Assembly: GCA_002328865.1 (NCBI GenBank)
Contig: DCWO01000021.1
Span: forward strand, 2,541 to 9,285
Source: Dehalococcoidia bacterium UBA2160
GTDB lineage: Bacteria; Chloroflexota; Dehalococcoidia; Lucifugimonadales; UBA1123
Direction of reading: 5' to 3'
DNA length: 6,745 nt
Each line of letters begins with the position of its first letter. The stretch's first letter is position 1. The position numbers and the translations under genes were made by a program. The notes under the pieces were generated by a model. The model searched no databases, was not told the DNA's origin, and saw only the letters and a list, made by a program, of their open reading frames with translations. Positions 1 to 5,755 of this stretch are shown here, piece by piece.

Positions 1-116
1 CGTTCATGGCCAAGCAGGACACACATCAGGCTCGGCCCAGAAACCGAGGCCACCGTGTCATCACCGACGACCGGCGTTTTGGCGCTCTGGCCGTTCACGG
101 CCAAGCAGGACACACA
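1..116. repeat. Two copies of a 25-bp direct repeat, 91 bp apart
   Basis: Positions 1-25 and 92-116 match at 24 of 25 bases; only the seventh base differs (T in copy 1, C in copy 2). The shared core includes GGCCAAGCAGGACACACA. The first copy begins exactly at the window edge, so the repeat may extend further left. The spacing of 91 is not a multiple of three, so the copies would lie in different reading frames of any one coding sequence, which argues against an in-frame protein repeat. The second copy also sits in a small hairpin: TGGCCG (88-93), loop TTCA, CGGCCA (98-103). I see no recognisable gene, tRNA or insertion-sequence end here. It may be a remnant of a dispersed or tandem intergenic repeat family. 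Confidence 0.6.
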
Positions 117-146
117 CCGCGCTCCGACTGAGCGGCGCTCATCTCC

Positions 147-176
147 TTGACATGGCGGAGCCGCACAATGTAGGAT
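147..176 (+). promoter_or_regulatory. Predicted sigma70-type promoter for the SAM-riboswitch transcript
   Basis: A perfect -35 hexamer TTGACA at 147-152 is followed after 18 bp by TAGGAT at 171-176, which matches the -10 consensus at four of six bases including the key T, A and final T. Transcription would begin near 183, about 25 nt before the first riboswitch stem. This is the expected geometry for a riboswitch-led operon and is the main support for the call. Confidence 0.6.
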
Positions 177-207
177 TTCCGTGTCCGTAACAATTGAATA
201 AGTCGCA

Positions 208-329
208 GCTCCCATCAAGAGTGGCGGAGGGATCGGCCCCTTGAAGCCCGGCAACCAGCTCGAACGCGGCATAGCGAACGAGATATGGTGCCAAATCCGA
301 CGAGCGCTATGCGCTTGAGAGATGAGAGC
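208..329 (+). promoter_or_regulatory. SAM-I (S-box) riboswitch aptamer
   Basis: This RNA binds SAM and controls the downstream transcript. The conserved S-box core is plain: ATCAAGAGTGGCGGAGGGA from 214, a GGCCC...GAAGCCCGGCAACC block around 235-256, and GGTGCCAAATCC at 287-298. Helix P1 forms from GCTCCCATC (208-216) and GATGAGAGC (321-329), with one C-A mismatch. P3 contains CTCG (259-262) with CGAG (279-282). P4 is AGCGC (303-307), loop TAT, GCGCT (311-315). The family acts mainly by transcription termination on genes of sulfur, methionine and SAM metabolism, which matches mtnA, mtnP, ahcY and metK here. SAM-IV shares part of this core, but the order of helices and the 3' P1/terminator arrangement fit SAM-I. 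Confidence 0.96.
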
Positions 330-359
330 AGTGTCCTTAATTAAGGACTTCTCTGCTCT
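325..359 (+). promoter_or_regulatory. Antiterminator hairpin of the SAM riboswitch
   Basis: AGAGCAG (325-331) is the exact reverse complement of CTGCTCT (353-359). Between them lies the 16-bp palindrome GTCCTTAATTAAGGAC (333-348), which can extend the stem. The 5' arm (325-329) is also the 3' strand of aptamer helix P1. The 3' arm is the last base of the terminator's 5' arm plus its whole loop, and the palindrome uses most of that arm. The two folds are mutually exclusive. By established S-box logic, SAM-bound P1 frees the terminator, while low SAM lets this hairpin form and transcription proceeds. Confidence 0.85.
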
Positions 360-378
360 GAGAAGTCCTTTTTGTTTT
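343..378 (+). terminator. Rho-independent terminator of the SAM riboswitch
   Basis: AAGGACTTCTC (343-353) pairs perfectly over 11 bp with GAGAAGTCCTT (360-370) around a 6-nt loop TGCTCT. A T-rich tract, TTTTTGTTTT (369-378), follows at once. This is the off-state of the riboswitch and lies about 60 nt before mtnA. It is the only convincing intrinsic terminator in the window. Confidence 0.93.
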
Positions 379-430
379 GAAAACCCGCCGATCCGTCCCA
401 TCCCAGTCGTGAATGAAACAATTCGTAGTT

Positions 431-436
431 AGGAGG
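431..436 (+). promoter_or_regulatory. Shine-Dalgarno site of mtnA; start choice
   Basis: AGGAGG lies 2 nt before GTG 439 and 5 nt before GTG 442. The second GTG has the more usual spacing and may be the true start, one codon shorter. An ATG at 437-439 is in another frame and is closed two codons later by TGA (443-445), so it is not the gene start. Confidence 0.75.
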
Positions 437-438
437 AT

Positions 439-1515
439 GTGGTGAGGTCCGCCGGCTTCCCTGAGTTTAGCCCGATAATCTGGCGAGGCGACAGCCTCAA
501 CCTTATCGATCAGACCCGTCTTCCGCTGGAGGAGGTTTGGTTCGAGACGTCCGACTATAGGGAGGTCATCCGAGCAATCAAAGAGATGCTCGTGCGGGGC
601 GCGCCCGCTATCGGAATCGCGGGAGCATACGCACTCGCACTCGCGGGCATGGAATTGTCCGGCACGGCCAACGGCGACTTTTCCGAACGGCTTTGCGAAG
701 CCGCGCGCGAGATCAAAGCCGCGAGGCCAACAGGCGCCAACCTTGCCTGGGCGGTCGACAGGCTGCTAACTCGATGTCTCGGGGCTCAGTCGACCGCCCA
801 GTCGACTGAGGAGATCGTTGCTGACCTGACTTCCGAATCCGTGGCCCTCCACGAAGAAGACCTGTCTTTCAATCACCGCATCGGCAGGCACGGCGCACGG
901 CTCATCCCGTGGGGCAGCCAGGTGCTTACGCACTGCAATGCAGGAGCGCTGGCGACCGGTGGGTACGGCACCGCCCTCGGCGTCATCAGGACCGCCTGGA
1001 GCGACCAACGCATCACGCGAGTGTTCGCAACCGAGACAAGGCCGCTGCTCCAAGGCGCCCGACTGACTGCTTGGGAGCTGTCGCAGTCGGGAATCGACAC
1101 CACACTCATCACCGACTCCTCCGCCGGACAACTTCTTCGGCGCGGATTCGTACAGGCGATCGTCGTCGGCGCCGACAGGATCGCAGCCAACGGAGACGTG
1201 GCGAACAAGGTCGGGACATACTCCCTGGCGGTGCTGGCCAAAGAGACCGGGGTCCCGTTTTACGTGGCCGCTCCCACAAGCACGCTCGATCTGTCTTTGT
1301 CGTCCGGTGAGGAGATCACGATCGAAGAGCGATCCCAGGACGAAGTGCTGCAGTTTGCCAGCAGGCGGACGGCGCCACCCGGGATCGACGCCATGAACGT
1401 CGCGTTCGACGTTACACCCGGAAGGTACGTCACAGCCATCGTCACCGAACAGGCCGTCTCCAGACCTCCGTACCTCAAGTCTCTATCCAGACTCGCGGAG
1501 GCCAACGTTGGCTGA
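439..1515 (+). CDS. mtnA: S-methyl-5-thioribose-1-phosphate isomerase
   Basis: MtnA converts methylthioribose-1-phosphate, made by MtnP, into methylthioribulose-1-phosphate in the cytosol; this is an early step of methionine salvage and of the related DHAP shunt. The 357-358 residue length is normal for the family, which is homologous to eIF2B subunits. Visible motifs, numbering from GTG 439, are RGAPAIGIAGAYALAL at about 53-68, PTGANLAW at 97-104, THCNAGALATGGYGTALGV at 164-182 with the catalytic-type Cys166, ATETRPLLQGARLTAWEL at 197-214, and VVGADRIAANGDVANKVGT at 242-260 with the catalytic-type Asp245. The segment LITDSSAG (223-230) has Ser-Ser where I recall Asn-Met in many homologues. 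It is the first gene after the SAM riboswitch, and its end overlaps mtnP by 8 nt. An AQSTAQST stretch (116-123) is coded by a perfect inverted repeat. Other eIF2B-like sugar-phosphate isomerases (ribose-1,5-bisphosphate isomerase) are possible but much less likely beside mtnP. Confidence 0.95.
   Translation: MVRSAGFPEFSPIIWRGDSLNLIDQTRLPLEEVWFETSDYREVIRAIKEMLVRGAPAIGIAGAYALALAGMELSGTANGDFSERLCEAAREIKAARPTGANLAWAVDRLLTRCLGAQSTAQSTEEIVADLTSESVALHEEDLSFNHRIGRHGARLIPWGSQVLTHCNAGALATGGYGTALGVIRTAWSDQRITRVFATETRPLLQGARLTAWELSQSGIDTTLITDSSAGQLLRRGFVQAIVVGADRIAANGDVANKVGTYSLAVLAKETGVPFYVAAPTSTLDLSLSSGEEITIEERSQDEVLQFASRRTAPPGIDAMNVAFDVTPGRYVTAIVTEQAVSRPPYLKSLSRLAEANVG
785..810. repeat. Perfect 10-bp inverted repeat inside mtnA
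   Basis: CTCAGTCGAC (785-794) is the exact reverse complement of GTCGACTGAG (801-810), with a 6-bp spacer CGCCCA. The same bases also form a short direct repeat of CAGTCGAC that encodes the tandem AQST-AQST in MtnA. It could fold as a strong mRNA hairpin, but no U-tract follows, so it is not a terminator. Confidence 0.8.
1496..1501 (+). promoter_or_regulatory. Shine-Dalgarno site fixing the TTG start of mtnP
   Basis: CGGAGG inside the end of mtnA ends 6 nt before TTG 1508. This spacing, and the MtnP N-terminus that follows (VGFIGGSG), support the TTG as the real start and suggest translational coupling with mtnA. Confidence 0.8.
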
Positions 1516-2374
1516 TTCCAGGGTCGGCTTCATCGGTGGGTCCGGCCTCTACGACATGGACGGGATCGAAGACAGCCGCGAAGTGCGCGTGGAGACTCCA
1601 TTCGGAGATCCCAGCGACGCCATTACCGTGGGGACGCTGGACGGCGTCGATGTCGCGTTCCTGCCCCGACACGGCAGAGGGCACCGGCTCCTTCCGACCG
1701 AAATTCCGGTCAGGGCCAACATCTACGCCCTCAAGTCCCTGGGCGTCCAAAGCATCGTTTCAGTCAGCGCGGTGGGAAGCTTGAAGGAACACCTTAAGCC
1801 CCTCGACCTGGTTGTGCCCGACCAGATCATCGACCGGACCAAGTCCCGGCCGTCCACGTTTTTCGGGGATGGCGTGGCGGCCCATATAGGTTTCGCGGAC
1901 CCCTTCTGCCCTACCCTTCATCCGCTGGCGGTTCGGAGCGGCCTCGACGAGGGCGCCGACACTCACAGCGGCGGCACATACGTGGTCATGGAAGGTCCGC
2001 AGTTTTCGACACGAGCCGAATCGGTGGTTTACCGGAACTGGGGCGCCAGCGTGATCGGCATGACGGCGCTTCCGGAAGCGAAGTTGGCGAGAGAAGCGGA
2101 GATTTGTTACGTCACTCTGGCGTTCGTAACGGATTACGACGTCTGGCATCAGTCCGAGGAAGAAGTGTCGGTCGAGTTGATTGTGCAGAACCTCTTGGCC
2201 AACGTGAGCACGGCTCAACGCATAATTCGACGGATGATCGCTGACATTCCGAGCCTGGCGGCGTGTAGCTGTCGTTCGGCTCTAGAGAGCGCGATCATCA
2301 CCAGCCCGGATGCGATTCCCGAGCGCGCCCGAGAGCGGCTCGGTTTGTTGATCGACAAATACGTGAAAGACTGA
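1508..2374 (+). CDS. mtnP: S-methyl-5'-thioadenosine phosphorylase
   Basis: MtnP cleaves methylthioadenosine with phosphate to adenine and methylthioribose-1-phosphate, the substrate of MtnA next door. It belongs to the trimeric PNP/MTAP family, and 288 residues is a normal length. Seen in order: GFIGGSGLY at 7-15, TPFGDPSD at 30-37, RHGRGHRLLPTEI at 54-66 (phosphate and sugar site), DQIIDRTKSRP at 105-115, EGPQFSTRAES at 162-172, and MTALPEAKLAREAEICY at 185-201. TDYDVW at 208-213 has Asp209 and Asp211, the purine-site residues that in MTAPs favour 6-amino purines (adenine), whereas true PNPs carry Asn. A CSC motif at 253-255 precedes a helical tail; CxC motifs of this kind are known in archaeal MTAP/PNP enzymes. 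The TTG start has a good Shine-Dalgarno and overlaps mtnA by 8 nt. The rhodanese gene starts 14 nt after its stop. It may also accept adenosine or inosine to some degree, which sequence cannot settle. Confidence 0.94.
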   Translation: MADSRVGFIGGSGLYDMDGIEDSREVRVETPFGDPSDAITVGTLDGVDVAFLPRHGRGHRLLPTEIPVRANIYALKSLGVQSIVSVSAVGSLKEHLKPLDLVVPDQIIDRTKSRPSTFFGDGVAAHIGFADPFCPTLHPLAVRSGLDEGADTHSGGTYVVMEGPQFSTRAESVVYRNWGASVIGMTALPEAKLAREAEICYVTLAFVTDYDVWHQSEEEVSVELIVQNLLANVSTAQRIIRRMIADIPSLAACSCRSALESAIITSPDAIPERARERLGLLIDKYVKD

Positions 2375-2388
2375 ATGGAGGAGCGAGA

Positions 2389-2742
2389 ATGCCCGAACAG
2401 GTTCAGGGCGAGCCATATTACCGCGTAACTATCGAAGAAGCCGCAGAGTTGTACAAAGACGATAGCTTTGCCGTCGTCGACGTGCGGCGAATGGACGAGT
2501 ACCTCGAAGGCCATGTCAAAGGCGCCATTTTCATAACCGTGGACGACATATTGGCGCGGATGGAAGACTTGCCTGACGACAAGAAGCTGCTGTTCATTTG
2601 CGCGGCTGGCGTCAGGAGCGGCCTTGCCTGCGAGATGGCGGCCGCAATGGGCGTCGACTCGGAACGGCTGTACAACATCATGCCGGGCACTCAGCCGTGG
2701 ATCGATGCAGGGCATCCGACCAGCTACGGAGCAGACGAATAG
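2389..2742 (+). CDS. Single-domain rhodanese-like sulfurtransferase
   Basis: Rhodanese domains move sulfane sulfur as a cysteine persulfide. This 117-residue cytosolic protein is one such domain with no signal peptide or membrane segment. It shows VTIEEAAELY at 13-22, VVDVRRMDEYLEGHVKGAIFI at 29-49 (the DVR and GH.pGA hallmarks), and the active loop CAAGVRS at 71-77 with Cys71. That is a six-residue-type loop as in sulfurtransferases rather than the longer Cdc25 loop. LYNIMPGTQPWIDAGHP at 94-110 is the usual C-terminal GG..W...G-type end, with PGT in place of GG. The ATG start has GGAGGAG (2377-2383) 5 nt upstream. It sits 14 nt after mtnP and 2 nt before the HAD gene, so it is firmly in the operon. 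The partner and sulfur source are unknown; a link to homocysteine or methylthio sulfur handling is only inference. Confidence 0.92.
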   Translation: MPEQVQGEPYYRVTIEEAAELYKDDSFAVVDVRRMDEYLEGHVKGAIFITVDDILARMEDLPDDKKLLFICAAGVRSGLACEMAAAMGVDSERLYNIMPGTQPWIDAGHPTSYGADE

Positions 2743-2744
2743 GG

Positions 2745-3413
2745 TTGCCGAACAGCCTGGTCATTTTCGATCTCGATGGGACGCTGTTTCGGACCGATTC
2801 GGTCACTGTACCGGCGGTGCAGGAGAGTTTCAAAGACTTCGGCCTGTCGCCTCCAGTCCCCGACGTGATACTCGGTTTCATCGGCCAACCGATCAGCGCT
2901 CTTGCCCGATGGGCTCGGGAAACATGTCCCGCCGAGAGCGTCGATCGGTTGATGGCGGAGATCGACAGACGCGAGCTTGAGCTTGTGCAAACTGCCGGCA
3001 GGCTTTTCGAAGGCGCCGTCGAAGCATTGGCTGCTTTGCGAAACGACTACGGGTCGTTGGCTATTTGCACCAACGGCCAAAGTCGGTACGTCCACGATGT
3101 TTTGGACGCGACGCAGATCAGACAGCACTTCGATTTAGTGAGATACAGACGCGAGGACGACATCTCCAAGACCGGCATGGTGCGAGACGTGGTCCGGCGA
3201 TTGAATGCCCAACGGGCGGTCGTCGTGGGCGACAGGGCCGACGATGTCCGCGCCGCGAAAGACAACGGTTTGGGCTCGGTGGGCGCCGGTTACGGATTCG
3301 GGTCGCCAGGCGAACTCGACGACGCTGACGCCGTAGCTGAGAGCATCGGCCACGTGCCCGACCTCGTCAGGTCGGTGTTCGAGGGTCTCGGGCAAGGCTC
3401 GGGGCGCAAATAG
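2745..3413 (+). CDS. HAD-superfamily phosphatase (phosphoglycolate phosphatase-like)
   Basis: A hydrolase of the HAD family, most like the Gph/beta-phosphoglucomutase branch with a helical cap after motif I; it would remove phosphate from a small metabolite. Counting from TTG 2745, motif I is FDLDGTLF at 8-15 (nucleophile Asp9, acid/base Asp11), motif II is ICTNG at 107-111 (Thr109), motif III is Lys142, and motif IV is VVGDRADD at 160-167 (Asp163, Asp166, Asp167). All catalytic positions are present. The cap covers roughly 18-85. The 222-residue length is typical. The start is uncertain. Longer readings in this frame run inside the rhodanese gene and add sequence unlike the family, so the TTG 2 nt after the rhodanese stop is best. 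It has only a weak, distant GGAG (2728-2731), which suggests coupling to rhodanese translation. The substrate is unknown: 2-phosphoglycolate or a methylthio-sugar phosphate are both conceivable. Confidence 0.88.
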   Translation: MPNSLVIFDLDGTLFRTDSVTVPAVQESFKDFGLSPPVPDVILGFIGQPISALARWARETCPAESVDRLMAEIDRRELELVQTAGRLFEGAVEALAALRNDYGSLAICTNGQSRYVHDVLDATQIRQHFDLVRYRREDDISKTGMVRDVVRRLNAQRAVVVGDRADDVRAAKDNGLGSVGAGYGFGSPGELDDADAVAESIGHVPDLVRSVFEGLGQGSGRK

Positions 3414-3460
3414 ACGAAGAGTGGAAAGCTAGAATCAACCAAACGTTGAACAGGAAGCTT

Positions 3461-3467
3461 GGAGAAG
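3461..3467 (+). promoter_or_regulatory. Shine-Dalgarno site fixing the start of the PfkB gene
   Basis: GGAGAAG lies 5-8 nt before ATG 3470. An in-frame TTG at 3446 gives a protein eight residues longer but has no such site, and the PfkB fold begins with the residues right after ATG 3470 (SLLVVGSVAYD). Confidence 0.8.
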
Positions 3468-3469
3468 AT

Positions 3470-4414
3470 ATGAGCCTATTGGTAGTCGGGTCGGTTGCAT
3501 ACGACTCGGTGCAAACCCCGGCCGGAAGCCGCGACGTCTCTTTGGGCGGCTCGGCCACGTATTTTTCGATTGCGGCCAGCTACTTTTCTCCGGTCAGCCT
3601 GGTGGCGGTAATCGGCGACGATTTCATGCCCGAGCATGTGGAGTTGCTCGAATCGCATGCCGTGGACGTATCCGGACTTGAGCGACGCGAAGGCAAGACG
3701 TTCAGGTGGTCCGGCGTGTACTCCACGGAGGATCTGAACGAGCGCGAGACGCTGGATACTCAACTGAACGTATTCGCCGAATTCAAGCCAGTCTTGACCG
3801 ATCAACAGCGCGCGACCGAATACCTGTTCCTGGCGAACATCGACCCTCAGCTTCAGCTTGAGGTCCTGGGACAGATGTCTCCTCGGCCCAAACTCGTAGC
3901 GCTGGACTCGATGAACTTCTGGATCGAGGGCGCCAGATCACATCTGGAAGACATCGTCGGCGCCGTCGATCTGGTGTTCATGGACGAAGGCGAAGCCAGG
4001 GCGTTCGCGGGCGAGGAGAACCTGGCCCAGGCAGCCAGCCGCATTCATTCCGTCGGTCCGCGAATCGTAGTGATCAAACGAGGCGAGCACGGCGTGCTGG
4101 TTTCGAACGGAGGCAGCCTATTCGCGTTGCCCGCGTTCATATTGGACCGCGTCGTCGATCCGACGGGCGCCGGAGACTCGTTCGCCGGCGGCTTCATGGG
4201 GATGCTCGCGGCGACCGGCGACCTTACCGACGGAGGGATCAGAAGAGCCGCCGTATTGGGATCGGTGATCGGCTCTTTCACGGTCCAGGATTTCAGCGCC
4301 GATCGCCTGGCCGCGCTGTCCCATGACGAGATAACCGACCGGTTTGCGGCCTTCGAGAGACTGACCGGCTTTGCGGGACTCGAAACCGGAGGCGGCCTGC
4401 CTCAGAGGGAGTGA
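3470..4414 (+). CDS. PfkB/ribokinase-family kinase (sugar or nucleoside)
   Basis: An ATP-dependent kinase of the PfkB family, which phosphorylates sugars or nucleosides. From ATG 3470 it has 314 residues, a normal length. Seen: LLVVGSVAYDSV at 3-14 (first beta strand), SLGGSATYFSIAAS at 24-37 (N-terminal Gly-Gly substrate-site signature), VAVIGDD at 45-51, LDSMNFWI at 145-152, VIKRGEHGVLV at 201-211, and the C-terminal PfkB signature VVDPTGAGDSFAGGFMG at 228-244 with catalytic-base Asp236 and the GAGD anion hole. Substrate cannot be read from these motifs. Beside ahcY, mtnP and metK, an adenosine kinase that removes the adenosine released by AhcY is a reasonable guess; a ribokinase or methylthioribose-type kinase is also possible. 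The gene starts 56 nt after the HAD gene and ends 69 nt before ahcY. Confidence 0.9.
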   Translation: MSLLVVGSVAYDSVQTPAGSRDVSLGGSATYFSIAASYFSPVSLVAVIGDDFMPEHVELLESHAVDVSGLERREGKTFRWSGVYSTEDLNERETLDTQLNVFAEFKPVLTDQQRATEYLFLANIDPQLQLEVLGQMSPRPKLVALDSMNFWIEGARSHLEDIVGAVDLVFMDEGEARAFAGEENLAQAASRIHSVGPRIVVIKRGEHGVLVSNGGSLFALPAFILDRVVDPTGAGDSFAGGFMGMLAATGDLTDGGIRRAAVLGSVIGSFTVQDFSADRLAALSHDEITDRFAAFERLTGFAGLETGGGLPQRE

Positions 4415-4429
4415 CCTGCTCCCGAATTA

Positions 4430-4478
4430 CAACGCTCACAAAACGTTGGCCGAGAGTCGGCGCCACCATCGAAGGAGG
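4430..4478 (+). promoter_or_regulatory. Structured leader of ahcY: two adjacent hairpins, CCACCA box and SD
   Basis: CAACG (4430-4434) pairs with CGTTG (4444-4448) around a 9-nt loop. Directly next to it, GCCGA (4449-4453) pairs with TCGGC (4457-4461) around GAG, so the two helices could stack. GCCACCA (4462-4468) follows, then AAGGAGG (4472-4478), which ends 5 nt before the TTG start of ahcY and decides that start. A similar hairpin and box lie ahead of metK. No U-tract is present, so any control would be on translation or RNA stability. I do not recognise the SAH riboswitch consensus here. Function is inference. Confidence 0.45.
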
Positions 4479-4483
4479 AAGAT

Positions 4484-5755
4484 TTGACATCAGACAAGAA
4501 TGACGGAGACGTATTGGACCGTTCCTTGGCGGCGGACGGTGTCCGCCGCATCGAATGGGCGGCCCGCGAGATGCCGGTCGTCAACCAGATCCGCGAGCGA
4601 TTTGCCCGAGAAAAACCACTCAATGGCATCAAGGTCTCGGCCTGTCTTCACGTGACGACTGAGACAGCCAACTTGATGTTGGCGCTCCGTGACGGCGGCG
4701 CCCAGGTCGCCCTGTGCGCAAGCAACCCGCTGAGCACACAGGACGACGTTGCGGCGGCCCTGGTGACCGAGTACGGCGTGCCCACGTTCGCCATCAAAGG
4801 CGAGGATCGGGACACGTATTACAAGCACCTCCAGTCTTCGTTGAACAACAAGCCCAACCTCACGATGGACGACGGCGCGGACATCGTGGCGCTGGTCCAC
4901 ACGGAACGTACCGACGCGCTCGAAACCATTGTGGGCGGCACGGAGGAGACGACCACCGGCGTCATACGCCTACAGAGCCTGGCCGCCGACGGCAAACTCC
5001 GGTATCCCATTGTGGCAGTCAACGACGCCGACACCAAGCATTTCTTCGACAACCGGTACGGAACGGGGCAAAGCACGCTGGACGGGATAACCAGAGCCAC
5101 CAACGTCCTCTGGGCCGGGAAGAAGGTCGTGATCGCAGGCTACGGCTGGTGCGGTCGTGGCGTCGCGCTCCGAGCGCGCGGCATGGGCGCCCACACAATC
5201 GTGACAGAGGTCGACCCGATTCGCGCGTTGGAAGCCGCCATGGACGGCCACCTGGTAATGAGCATGGCCGAAGCGGCGGAGATCGGCGACATCTTCATCA
5301 CTGTCACTGGCGGCATGAACGCCGTCGGACGCGAGCATCTCGAAGCCATGAAGAGCGGCGCCATCGTGGCCAACAGCGGCCACTTCAACGTCGAAATCGA
5401 CATCCCCGCTATGGAAGAGCTGGCCGACGGCAAACAGACGGTCCGGCCATTCGTCGACGAATACTTGATGGGCGACGGGCGCAAGCTCTACCTGCTGGGC
5501 GAAGGACGCCTCATCAACCTGGCCGCGGCCGAAGGGCATCCTTCCGCGGTGATGGACATGAGTTTCGCGAACCAGGCGCTCAACGCTGAGTACCTGGTCG
5601 AAACCGCCCACACGCTCGAGCCGGACGTATACCCGGTGCCAAAAGACATCGACGAAGAGGTGGGCCGCCTCAAGCTCGAAGCGATGGGCATCAAGATCGA
5701 CACGCTGACGGCGGAGCAGGAAAAGTACCTGGCCAGTTGGGACGTGGGAACATAG
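4484..5755 (+). CDS. ahcY: Adenosylhomocysteinase (S-adenosylhomocysteine hydrolase)
   Basis: AhcY splits S-adenosylhomocysteine reversibly to homocysteine and adenosine, using tightly bound NAD, and relieves product inhibition of methyltransferases. At 423 residues it is the shorter form without the roughly 40-residue insert found in some bacterial and plant enzymes. Seen: CLHVTTETANL at 54-64 (His56), LCASNPLSTQDDVAAAL at 77-93, TMDDGAD at 127-133, GGTEETTTGV at 151-160 (Glu155), NDADTKHFFDNRYGTGQS at 180-197 (Lys185, Asp189), the NAD-binding GYGWCGRG at 219-226, and NSGHFNVEID at 297-306. The residue matching human Cys195 is Thr194, within a YGTGQS form I associate with archaeal and thermophile-type enzymes. 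The C-terminus ends SWDVGT rather than the KPDHYRY-type tail. The start is TTG with a strong AAGGAGG. The gene lies between the PfkB kinase and the thioesterase, which overlaps its 3' end. Confidence 0.97.
   Translation: MTSDKNDGDVLDRSLAADGVRRIEWAAREMPVVNQIRERFAREKPLNGIKVSACLHVTTETANLMLALRDGGAQVALCASNPLSTQDDVAAALVTEYGVPTFAIKGEDRDTYYKHLQSSLNNKPNLTMDDGADIVALVHTERTDALETIVGGTEETTTGVIRLQSLAADGKLRYPIVAVNDADTKHFFDNRYGTGQSTLDGITRATNVLWAGKKVVIAGYGWCGRGVALRARGMGAHTIVTEVDPIRALEAAMDGHLVMSMAEAAEIGDIFITVTGGMNAVGREHLEAMKSGAIVANSGHFNVEIDIPAMEELADGKQTVRPFVDEYLMGDGRKLYLLGEGRLINLAAAEGHPSAVMDMSFANQALNAEYLVETAHTLEPDVYPVPKDIDEEVGRLKLEAMGIKIDTLTAEQEKYLASWDVGT

Noticed and set aside
1..190. Open plus-strand frames at the left edge (to TGA 148-150 and to TAA 188-190)
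   Set aside because: The translations resemble no family known to me, the direct repeats fall in different frames, and the longer one runs through the predicted promoter. A 3' gene end cannot be wholly excluded without upstream sequence.
437..445. A two-codon mini-ORF (ATG TGG TGA) over the mtnA start
   Set aside because: Its ATG directly abuts the Shine-Dalgarno with no spacing, so initiation there is unlikely; control already comes from the riboswitch.
3430..3435. TAGAAT as a -10 box for an internal promoter before the PfkB gene
   Set aside because: The expected -35 position (about 3407-3412) reads CAAATA, unlike TTGACA, so there is no supported promoter.
4414..4484. SAH riboswitch before ahcY
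   Set aside because: The gap is short and I cannot match the conserved SAH aptamer core; only small hairpins are seen, so it is described as an unclassified leader.
4714..5589. A 291-codon open frame on the plus strand in another frame of ahcY
   Set aside because: Its translation is dominated by Arg, Gly and His, typical of a shifted frame of a GC-rich gene, and AhcY is unambiguous.
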